From positions 43,026 to 107,025 of the forward strand of contig NZ_AVFK01000029.1 in NCBI RefSeq assembly GCF_000936425.1: a stretch of DNA of 64,000 nt, given 5' to 3'. The position numbers and the translations under genes are program-made. Within the stretch, counting starts at the first letter, position 1, and each line of letters opens with the position of its first letter. The notes beneath the pieces were generated by a model. The model was given only the letters and a program-made list of their open reading frames with translations, did no database searches and had not been told where the DNA came from. This stretch comes from Skermanella aerolata KACC 11604 (GTDB taxonomy: Bacteria > Pseudomonadota > Alphaproteobacteria > Azospirillales > Azospirillaceae). Shown here piece by piece: positions 54,692 through 61,808 of this stretch.

Positions 54692-56902
54692 ATGCAGCCT
54701 CCGCCCGAGCCGAACTGCCCGACCCAGCACCTCTTTCACGACACCGATCCTGGTTCACCCCTGCTGGTGCCCGGCACGACCTGCTGGCGGCTGGAGCGTG
54801 CCGATCGCGTGGCCTTGATCGTGGACGCCGCCGACTACTACGCCGCCGTCAAGGCGGCGATGCGGAAGGCCAAGCGGTCGATCATCCTGCTCGGCTGGGA
54901 TTTCGACACCCGCGTCGAGCTGGAAAAGGACCCGCTGGACCCGAAATTTCCCAACCGGCTCGGCGACTTCCTGGAACGGCTGGTGGCCGATAATGCTCAA
55001 CTAGAGATCCACGTCCTGAAATGGGACTTCTCGATGATCTTCGCGCTGGAGCGGGAGATCTTCCCGACCGCGCTGATGGACATGATCACCGATCCGCGCG
55101 TCACCTTCCGCGTCGATGGGGAACATCCGGCCGGCGCCTGCCATCACCAGAAGCTGGTGGTGATCGACGATGCGCTGGCGTTCTGCGGCGGCATCGACAT
55201 CACGGCTAACCGCTGGGATACGCGCGACCATATCGACCACGACACCCGCCGGCGGCGGCCCAACGGCGACCTTTACGATCCGTTCCACGACATGATGATG
55301 GCGGTGGACGGCCCGGCCGCCGCCGCCCTGGGAGAACTGGCGCGCTACCGCTGGCGGCGCGGCACCGGCGAAGCGCCGATTCCGCCGGTCACCAGCCCGT
55401 CGGACCCTTGGCCCGACCACCTCGCCGCTGACTTCGAGAACGTCGAGGTCGGCATCGCGCGGACCTTTCCCCGCCACAACGAGCAGGCCGAAGTGCTGGA
55501 GGTGGAAGCCCTCTACACCGCCTCGATCGCGGCGGCCCGGCACAGCATCTACATCGAGAGCCAGTATTTCACGGCGGAATGCGTTGGTCAGGCCCTTTTG
55601 GCCCGGCTGGGCGACCCGGACGGCCCGGAGATCGTCGTGGTGACCCCGAAGAACTGTCCCGGCTGGCTGGAGGAGGAACTGATGGGCCGGGCGCGCCGGC
55701 ATCTGGTCAACCGCCTGCGGAACGCCGATACCCACGGCAAGTTCGGGATCTACGGAGCGGTCACCCCGACCGGCGTTCCGGTCACGATCCATTCCAAGAC
55801 GGTGGTGATCGACGACCGGCTGGTCCGGATCGGCTCCAGCAACCTCAACAACCGGTCGATGGGCTTCGACACGGAATGCGACCTCGCGGTGGAGGTCGTC
55901 GCGGGCGCGCCGGACGAGGAAGCCCGGCGTGCCGCCATCGTCCGCTACCGCGACGGGCTGCTGGCCGAGCACCTGGGCCTGCCGCCCGAGCAGGTCGCCG
56001 CCAAGCTGGCGGAGACCGGTTCGATGATCCGGACGATCGAGCATTTCCACGATCCCGAGCGTCGCCGGCTGGAACCTGTCAGGGTTAACGAAGTTGACGG
56101 TGTCGATACTTTCATCGCCGAGACCCATCTGTTCGATCCCGAACGCCCGATTACCGCCGAGGAACTGACCCGCCAGATCATGCCCGATCTTGAAAAACCA
56201 ACGCCCAAGCTGAAGTTCGGCATGGTGGTGGCGCTGGTGGCGCTTCTGCTGGTGGGGCTTGCCGCCCTGTGGCGCTTCACCGATCTCAGCGAACTGGCGA
56301 CGGTGGACGGCATCCTGGACTGGGCGCAGAGCTTGGCGGCGATGCCGCTGGGGCCTCTGGTCGCGGTAGCGGTCTATGTCGCCGGCGGGTTCGTCATGTT
56401 CCCGGTCATGGTGCTGATCGCGGCTACGGCCATCGCGTTCGGGCCGCTGCTGGGGTTCCCCACGGCGCTGGCCGGCTGCCTTGCCAGTGCGGCGGCGCTG
56501 TTCTGGGTCGGGCGGTTGGGCGGTCAGCGATGGGTCAGGCGGTTTGGCGGGCGGTTCGTCAACAAGGTAAGCCGGAAGCTGTCGGATCAGGGTATTCTGG
56601 CGGTCGCGGTGATCCGCGTCATACCCGCAGCACCCTTCAGCGTGGTGAATGTGGTGGCGGGCGCGTCCCATCTGCGGTTCACTGACTACATGATCGGGAC
56701 GGCGTTGGGCATGGCGCCCGGTACGCTGGCCTTCAGCCTGCTGGGCAGCCAGCTGGAGCGGACGCTAAGGGAGCCGTCGGCCGCCAGCATCGCGATCGCG
56801 GTCGGGATCGCGGTGGTAGCCGCCAGCCTGGGCTGGGTCGCCAACAAGCTGCTCGGCCGCAAGGCCGGCGGGACTGATAAAGCAACGGCAAGAGCGGGGT
56901 AA
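54692..56902 (+). CDS. Phospholipase D-type cardiolipin synthase fused to a VTT (DedA-like) domain
   Basis: 736 residues from ATG 54692 (MQPPPEPNCPT); a GTG 15 codons upstream has no better ribosome binding site. Two HKD motifs, HHQKLVVIDDALAFCGGID (near 151) and HSKTVVIDDRLVRIGSSNLNNRSMG (near 366), form the PLD active site. Residues 510-736 form a membrane domain: LKFGMVVALVALLLVGLAALW, then VAVYVAGGFVMFPVMVLIAATAIAFGP, then VIRVIPAAPFSVVNVVAGASHLRFTDYMIGTALGMAPG, the VTT/SNARE-associated signature with R-x-x-P-x-x-P-F. Overall a fused synthase-scramblase-like protein. It heads an operon with an EEP protein and a flippase-like protein, as in the E. coli clsB/ybhP/ybhN group. Confidence 0.9.
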   Translation: MQPPPEPNCPTQHLFHDTDPGSPLLVPGTTCWRLERADRVALIVDAADYYAAVKAAMRKAKRSIILLGWDFDTRVELEKDPLDPKFPNRLGDFLERLVADNAQLEIHVLKWDFSMIFALEREIFPTALMDMITDPRVTFRVDGEHPAGACHHQKLVVIDDALAFCGGIDITANRWDTRDHIDHDTRRRRPNGDLYDPFHDMMMAVDGPAAAALGELARYRWRRGTGEAPIPPVTSPSDPWPDHLAADFENVEVGIARTFPRHNEQAEVLEVEALYTASIAAARHSIYIESQYFTAECVGQALLARLGDPDGPEIVVVTPKNCPGWLEEELMGRARRHLVNRLRNADTHGKFGIYGAVTPTGVPVTIHSKTVVIDDRLVRIGSSNLNNRSMGFDTECDLAVEVVAGAPDEEARRAAIVRYRDGLLAEHLGLPPEQVAAKLAETGSMIRTIEHFHDPERRRLEPVRVNEVDGVDTFIAETHLFDPERPITAEELTRQIMPDLEKPTPKLKFGMVVALVALLLVGLAALWRFTDLSELATVDGILDWAQSLAAMPLGPLVAVAVYVAGGFVMFPVMVLIAATAIAFGPLLGFPTALAGCLASAAALFWVGRLGGQRWVRRFGGRFVNKVSRKLSDQGILAVAVIRVIPAAPFSVVNVVAGASHLRFTDYMIGTALGMAPGTLAFSLLGSQLERTLREPSAASIAIAVGIAVVAASLGWVANKLLGRKAGGTDKATARAG

Positions 56903-56909
56903 GGATAGC

Positions 56910-57701
56910 GTGGCTGATTTGCCAGACAACACTGATACCGAGTCTGACGCCGAGGGCGTCGACGTACGCGACGAGCGGCCGGGCGAAGCGCCGGCCGGGC
57001 TGAGTTCCTTTCGGATCGCGACCTACAACGTCCATAGCTGCGTCGGCATCGACGCCAAGTTCGCGCCCAGCCGAATCGCCGCCGTCGTCAAGGCGTTGGA
57101 GGCCGATGTGGTCGGGCTTCAGGAGGTCGGGTGGCACCACAGGGGCGAGGTCGGCCTGGACCAGTTCGAGTACCTGTCGCGCGAGACCGGCATGAAGGCC
57201 TGGCCCGGCCCGACCAAGCACCATGAGCGCGCCCATTACGGCAATGCGCTGCTGAGCCGGCTGCCGGTGCTGGAGGTCCGTCCGATGGACTTGTCGCTGC
57301 CCCACCGCGAACCGCGCGGCGCCATCGACGCCGATATCCAGGTCGGCGACAAGGTGGTCCGAGTGATCGTGGCCCATCTCGGGCTCGACCCGTGGGAGCG
57401 CAACGCCCAGATCACCCGCGTCCTTCACACCATAGAGCGCGGCCCCGAGCGGCCGACCGTCTTCATGGGCGACCTGAACGAGTGGCGGCCCCGGTCGCCC
57501 CGGATCAAGCGGCTGATGCACAGCTTCGCCGACTGCGCCGCCCCTCGCAGCTTTCATGTCCGGATGCCCACCTTGCGGCTGGACCGCATCTTCGTGTCGG
57601 AAGGGCTGGTGCTGTCGAACTACGACGTCGTCAAGACGGTCCTGACCAAGCGGGCGTCGGACCATCTGCCGGTCCGCGCGACCGTTGCCTTGAAGAACTG
57701 A
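56910..57701 (+). CDS. Endonuclease/exonuclease/phosphatase (EEP) family protein, YbhP-like
   Basis: 263 residues from GTG 56910, seven bases after the previous stop. EEP marks: RIATYNVHSCVG with the catalytic-side Asn, ADVVGLQEVGW with metal-ligand Glu, YGNALLSRLP, VIVAHLGL, VFMGDLNEW (Asp/Asn) and the ending SDHLPVRATV (Asp-His). The N-terminal 35 residues are acidic and disordered. By operon context it is the YbhP homologue, a proposed phosphodiesterase of phospholipid metabolism; the substrate is not known. Confidence 0.9.
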   Translation: MADLPDNTDTESDAEGVDVRDERPGEAPAGLSSFRIATYNVHSCVGIDAKFAPSRIAAVVKALEADVVGLQEVGWHHRGEVGLDQFEYLSRETGMKAWPGPTKHHERAHYGNALLSRLPVLEVRPMDLSLPHREPRGAIDADIQVGDKVVRVIVAHLGLDPWERNAQITRVLHTIERGPERPTVFMGDLNEWRPRSPRIKRLMHSFADCAAPRSFHVRMPTLRLDRIFVSEGLVLSNYDVVKTVLTKRASDHLPVRATVALKN

Positions 57702-57720
57702 CGGAGTCGGTGGCCGTATC

Positions 57721-58680
57721 TTGACCGACCGAATCCGCCGCTTAGGCATGACCGCCGCGCGCTTCGCCCTGTCGGGAGCGCTGCTCTGGCTGCTGCTGAG
57801 CCAGACCGACGCCTCGGCCCTGATGGCACGCGCGGCGGCGATCGATCCGCGCTGGCTGGCCGCCGCCTTCGCGCTGACCGTCGTGCAGGTCGTCCTGATC
57901 TCGTGGCGCTGGGCCGTCATCATGGCGGGCCTGGACGCCTCCATCGGGACGATGCGGGCGCTGAGGATCAACCTGGCGGCGTTCTTCCTGGGGCAGGCGC
58001 TGCCGACCTCCATCGCGGGCGACGCGTGGCGGGTCCTGAAGATCCGGAGCCTTGGCTTCGGCATCGGGACCGGCGTGCGCGGCGTCCTGATCGACCGGAC
58101 GACGGCGATGATCGGGCTGGTGCTGGTCGTGCTGGTGACGGCGCCGCTGCTGCTGGCCCGCATGCCGGACCCGGCGATGCGGTGGAGCGTGGCGGCGGGC
58201 CTGGGATTGGGGGCCGCCTTGCTGGCGCTGGCGCTGTCGGCGGACCGGCTGTCGGGGCGCTGGGCTTCCGGCAGGCTGAGCGGAGTGGCCGAGTTCGGCC
58301 GGGCGGTGCGCGGGCTGCTGAGCCGTCCGGTCACCGCCATCCCCATCGTAGGCGTCTCGGTCATGGTCCACCTGCTGGCGGGGGCGACCATGTGGCTGAT
58401 CGCCGGCAGCCTGGGGTTACCGGTCGGGCTGGTCGACTGCCTCGTCCTAATGCCGCCGATCGTGCTGGTGGCCGGGATGCCGCTGTCGATCGCCGGCTGG
58501 GGGTTGCGGGAAGGCGCCGTCGTCGCCGTCTTCGCGTTGGTCGGCGTGCCGATGGACGGCGCCTTGCTGATGTCGGTCCTGCTGGGCCTGCTGCTCCTGC
58601 TGGTCAGCCTGCCTGGCGGGCTGGTGCTTGCGTTCCCGGAACCGGGACCCGGTCAGGCGGCGCCGCGCCGGATCCGGTAG
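57721..58680 (+). CDS. UPF0104/LPG synthase-TM family membrane protein, YbhN-like
   Basis: 319 residues from TTG 57721. At least eight hydrophobic helices, for example FALSGALLWLLLSQTD, AAAFALTVVQVVLISWRWAVIM, IGLVLVVLVTAPLLLA and VLLGLLLLLVSLPGGLVLA. The marker F-x-x-x-x-L-P-x-x-x-x-G-D-x-x-R is present as FFLGQALPTSIAGDAWRVLK, with VLIDRTTAM following. Homologues are flippase-like membrane parts of aminoacyl-phosphatidylglycerol synthases or YbhN. No catalytic GNAT domain is attached, so not a full MprF. The 3' end overlaps the convergent tusA gene by 28 bases. Confidence 0.85.
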   Translation: MTDRIRRLGMTAARFALSGALLWLLLSQTDASALMARAAAIDPRWLAAAFALTVVQVVLISWRWAVIMAGLDASIGTMRALRINLAAFFLGQALPTSIAGDAWRVLKIRSLGFGIGTGVRGVLIDRTTAMIGLVLVVLVTAPLLLARMPDPAMRWSVAAGLGLGAALLALALSADRLSGRWASGRLSGVAEFGRAVRGLLSRPVTAIPIVGVSVMVHLLAGATMWLIAGSLGLPVGLVDCLVLMPPIVLVAGMPLSIAGWGLREGAVVAVFALVGVPMDGALLMSVLLGLLLLLVSLPGGLVLAFPEPGPGQAAPRRIR

Positions 58681-58880
58681 GTGAAGACGCCTTCGGCCTG
58701 GGTATGCTCCACCAGTTCGTGCGCCGTGGTGTTGCAGAAGTGCCTGAAGTCGATCACCGAGGCCGGATCGGTGACCAGCACGATCAGTTCCTCGCCTTCC
58801 GCCATGTGGTCGAGCTGACGGCGGGTGCGCAGGATCGGGAGCGGACAATGCAAGCCCCGAACGTCCAGTTCCCGTGCCAT
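58653..58880 (-). CDS. TusA-family sulfur carrier/sulfurtransferase
   Basis: 75 residues, with the characteristic CPxP motif at Cys12 (GLHCPLPILRTRRQL). ASVIDFRHFCNTTAHELVEH and FTYRIRR are usual for the fold. TusA proteins relay persulfide sulfur for tRNA thiolation or cofactor biosynthesis. Molybdenum cofactor sulfuration is also dependent on such carriers. Convergent with the UPF0104 gene, sharing 28 bases at the ends. Confidence 0.92.
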   Translation of the reverse strand: MARELDVRGLHCPLPILRTRRQLDHMAEGEELIVLVTDPASVIDFRHFCNTTAHELVEHTQAEGVFTYRIRRGAA

Positions 58881-58923
58881 GGATTTCCCTCTTACGCGAT
58901 CTGTGTTCGAAGGGGAGTGTAGC

Positions 58924-59691
58924 CTAGTTCGGCACCGCGAACACGGCCCGGCCGCTCATGCCTGCCAACAACTCGCCTGGACGGCTCGCGACCTTGCCGA
59001 AGACCTTGATCGACTGGCTGACCGGATCGATCCGGGCGGACAGGCGCGTCACCTCCGCGTCGAAGGTCTTGCCGGTTTCCTCGATCAGCACCTTGAACTT
59101 GTTGCCGGGCGTCAGCCAGACCAGCCAGCGAGACGGAACGATCATCTCGACCTCCAGGTCGTGGTCGTCCAGGATCTCCAGCAACTCCTTGCCTTCGCTG
59201 ACATATTCGTAGCGCCGGACCTTCATTTCCGCGACCCGGCCGGGGAAGGGGGCGGTGACCACGCAGCGCTCCACCATGATGCGCGTCATGGCGGTCTCTG
59301 CCTCGGCGGCGCTGAGCTGGGCGGCGGCCGCTTCCAGTTCCAGGGTGCTGACGGACCCCAGCTTGTCGAGGCGGGAATTGACCTCGTAGGCCTTGCGGGC
59401 AGCCTGCTGCTGGGCCGTCGCCTTGTTGAGGCGGGCGCGGTGGGGGGCACAGTCGAAGCCGACCAGCTTCTGGCCTTCCTTGAAGCGATCGCCCTCGCGC
59501 ATGGTCAGATCGTCAATCTTCCCCGGCAGCTCCGACGCCAGCATCGTGCTCCGGCGCGGGCTGATCTGAGCCCGGATCTCCGGCACGCCGGACCCCAGGC
59601 CCGATGGATCGGACATCTGGGCCGGTGCTGGAACTGCCGCCGTCAGCAGGGCGGCGGCAAGCGGATAGGCGAACCACCTGACCTTGCGCAC
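58924..59691 (-). CDS. Membrane fusion/periplasmic adaptor protein (short HlyD/RND type)
   Basis: 255 residues from GTG 59689-59691. Signal peptide MRKVRWFAYPLAAALLTAAVPAPAQ. Biotinyl-lipoyl-type hairpin: LASELPGKIDDLTMREGDRFKEGQKLVGFD, a helical hairpin about 85-140 (KATAQQQAARKAYEVNSRLDKLGSVSTLELEAAAAQLSAAEAE in blocks), then TAPFPGRVAEMKVRRYEYVSEGKELLEILDD. The C-terminal beta-barrel ends GMSGRAVFAVPN. It is shorter than average for the family (usually 350-400), without an additional membrane-proximal domain. It starts 4 bases after the TolC-like gene. No inner-membrane pump follows. Confidence 0.87.
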   Translation of the reverse strand: MRKVRWFAYPLAAALLTAAVPAPAQMSDPSGLGSGVPEIRAQISPRRSTMLASELPGKIDDLTMREGDRFKEGQKLVGFDCAPHRARLNKATAQQQAARKAYEVNSRLDKLGSVSTLELEAAAAQLSAAEAETAMTRIMVERCVVTAPFPGRVAEMKVRRYEYVSEGKELLEILDDHDLEVEMIVPSRWLVWLTPGNKFKVLIEETGKTFDAEVTRLSARIDPVSQSIKVFGKVASRPGELLAGMSGRAVFAVPN

Positions 59692-59695
59692 AGTG

Positions 59696-61552
59696 TTACC
59701 TGAAGTTGGAGATGAGGGGCTTGCGGTTCGGATTGCTCTTGCGGCTGGTCGGGACGAGGGCGGGCTGAGCCTGTTCCATCGAGACGGGAACTATCCCGGC
59801 AGCGGGAGTCACGATTTCAACGGGTTCGACCTTGGCGGCGGGTGCTTCCGTCTGGACCGGTTCGGCCTTGGCGACGGGCGTGACCGTTTCGACGGACGTG
59901 ACGGTTTCGACGGGTTCGACCGCGATCGGCGCAGCGGCTGGTGCCGGTGCCAGAACGACAGGGGCCGCCGGTGCGGGAGCCGGTGCCGCTACCGCTACCG
60001 GAACCGGCGCCGGAGGCATCCACTGGCCTGACTGCCAGTTCGCGTTCATCTCCCCGAAAGCCGCAGACAGCGCCTTGATGTCGTGGCCCTGCACCTCGGC
60101 CGGCAGCGGGTCCAGACCGAGCGAGACCATCAGGTTGGCCGTGGCCGCCTGCACGTCCGCATAGGCGCGGTCGCGCGACAGCTCCGACGAAATGGCCGAA
60201 GCGGCGGCACGGACCCGCTCCAGCACGTTCTGGGCCTCGCCGGCCTCGGCGTTCCTGGTGTTGTCGAAGATGCGCTGCTCGATCGAGTTGAGCAGGTCGG
60301 CCTGCTCGAAGTTGCGGCGTGCCCGCTGGTATTGCTGATAGCCGACATGGACCTGGGTCAAAGTCGCCATGCTGAGCGCCAGACGGCGGGTTTCGCCGAG
60401 TTCCTGCTGGGCTTCGGCGGCCGCGATCGATGCCGGTCCCGACAGCAGCGTCAGCAGGTTCCAGCTTACCCGCAATCCCGCTTCCGCCCAGAAGTTGTTC
60501 TGTACGTAGGAGTTGCTGTCGTAGTTGCCGCTGCCGGTAAAGGTCAGGCCGGGCAGCAGGCGCAGGATCGCCTTCCGCACTTCCGCCGAGCTGATCCGTT
60601 GCTGGTACTGCTCTTCCCGCAGTTCCGGCCGGTTGGTCAGCGCCGCCGACTCCATCTCCTCGAGCGTCAGCTTGACCGGTGGCACATCGCGCTTGAACCC
60701 TTGAGGCAGCGCCAGCGTGAAGGGCTGTCCGGGCTGAAGGTTCATCAAAGCACGAAGCTGCGCCTTGGCGATGGCAAGGTCCTGCTCGACCGATTCGAGC
60801 TGGCGCATGATCTCGATCACGGCCTTCTGGTAGCGCAGGACTTCCAACGGCGGCCGCAGGCGCTGCTGCTCGACCGCGCGGGCGTCGGCCAGCGCGCTGC
60901 GCGCTTCCTCCAGCACGGGGGCGATGGCCGCCTGGATACGTTCCCCGGAGACCGCCTGCCAGTAGGCGGAGCGCACCTGCTGGGCCACGGAGTGGAGCAC
61001 CCGGCGGCGGCGCTCGTCGGCGACCAGGGTGCGGTCGGCCTGCTGGCGCGCCTGATAATAGCTGACGCCGAAATCCAGCACGTTCCATGACATGGTCAGG
61101 TCAGCGGTGGCGCGTTCCTGGTCCTGGCTGACCGAGGGATCGGTGGACCGGACTCCGGTCCGCGTGTTCTCGCTGACGGTCAGGTTCTCGTTCGACCGGG
61201 CGGTGCCGCCGGCCGATGCCGCCAGCTTGGGCAGCATGTCGTAACGGGTCAGGTCGAGCTGCCGGTTTTGCAGCGCCTGATCCATCGCGGTCAGACGGAA
61301 GTCGTAATTGTACTTGATGGCGCGGGCGATCGCCTCTTCCAGGGAGATCGGGCCGGTTACCGGTTCCTGGTTTTCGAACAGGTGCTTGCGATCAGCGGAG
61401 ATCAGCACCGCCCGCTCTTCCGGCGTGATGGATTCGGGGGTCAGGGCACAGCCAGCTGCCGAGATCATTACGAAGGCCAATGCCGCATGTCGTAAATGCT
61501 TCTTGCCAGGCTGAAGACGCGCTGCCTTTTTCATCGTAATGACGTCGTGCAT
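59696..61552 (-). CDS. TolC-family outer membrane lipoprotein with Pro/Ala/Val-rich C-terminal tail
   Basis: 618 residues. The N-terminal basic stretch and AALAFVMISAAGC form a lipobox (AAGC), so the protein is lipidated. The outer membrane efflux protein fold is shown by PISLEEAIARAIKYNYDFRL, LTMSWNVLDFGVSYYQARQQADR and the second repeat LRVSWNLLTLLSGPASIAAAEAQQELGETR. After about residue 515 comes an approximately 100-residue low-complexity tail (APAPVVLAP and VETVTPVAKAEPV-type repeats), unusual for TolC proteins. It lies upstream of the fusion protein in one operon. The giant VCBS protein upstream on the same strand may be its cargo. Confidence 0.88.
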   Translation of the reverse strand: MHDVITMKKAARLQPGKKHLRHAALAFVMISAAGCALTPESITPEERAVLISADRKHLFENQEPVTGPISLEEAIARAIKYNYDFRLTAMDQALQNRQLDLTRYDMLPKLAASAGGTARSNENLTVSENTRTGVRSTDPSVSQDQERATADLTMSWNVLDFGVSYYQARQQADRTLVADERRRRVLHSVAQQVRSAYWQAVSGERIQAAIAPVLEEARSALADARAVEQQRLRPPLEVLRYQKAVIEIMRQLESVEQDLAIAKAQLRALMNLQPGQPFTLALPQGFKRDVPPVKLTLEEMESAALTNRPELREEQYQQRISSAEVRKAILRLLPGLTFTGSGNYDSNSYVQNNFWAEAGLRVSWNLLTLLSGPASIAAAEAQQELGETRRLALSMATLTQVHVGYQQYQRARRNFEQADLLNSIEQRIFDNTRNAEAGEAQNVLERVRAAASAISSELSRDRAYADVQAATANLMVSLGLDPLPAEVQGHDIKALSAAFGEMNANWQSGQWMPPAPVPVAVAAPAPAPAAPVVLAPAPAAAPIAVEPVETVTSVETVTPVAKAEPVQTEAPAAKVEPVEIVTPAAGIVPVSMEQAQPALVPTSRKSNPNRKPLISNFR

Positions 61553-61808
61553 AGTATCCCCATAAAGCCGTTATCCCCGGCCTGAATAATCTTAGGCATT
61601 ACACCTTAAGAAATATATACTCAACTTAGGGAGTATCGTCCATCCGGTATGAAATCCGTTCAGCGGAATAACGTTAAAAATTGTCATGAAATGTCATTAT
61701 GTGTTGTGTTCGCAACACTGTGACAATGTTGGAAACGCCGGGAAACACCGGGAACCGGGGGACACCGATCCGTTCGACCGGATCGATCCCCCCCCGTTAG
61801 GCGAGGTC
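61553..61808. other. Intergenic region between the giant surface protein and the TolC-like gene
   Basis: 256 bases, A+T-rich around 61560-61730. It contains GTGTTG-TGTTCG-CAACAC (61701-61718), TTGTCA/TGACAA inverted repeats (61681-61686, 61721-61726) and CGATCCG-N6-CGGATCG (61766-61785). Three imperfect 10-base tandem units, GGAAACGCCG, GGAAACACCG and GGAACCGGGG, run 61731-61760. The promoter for the TolC-like gene should lie here; TTGTCA and CATAAT on the minus strand are 19 bases apart, which is too far to be convincing. Confidence 0.45.

Noticed and set aside
61731..61760. Possible CRISPR or iteron array from 10-base tandem units
   Set aside because: Only three imperfect units, no spacers, no cas or rep gene nearby.
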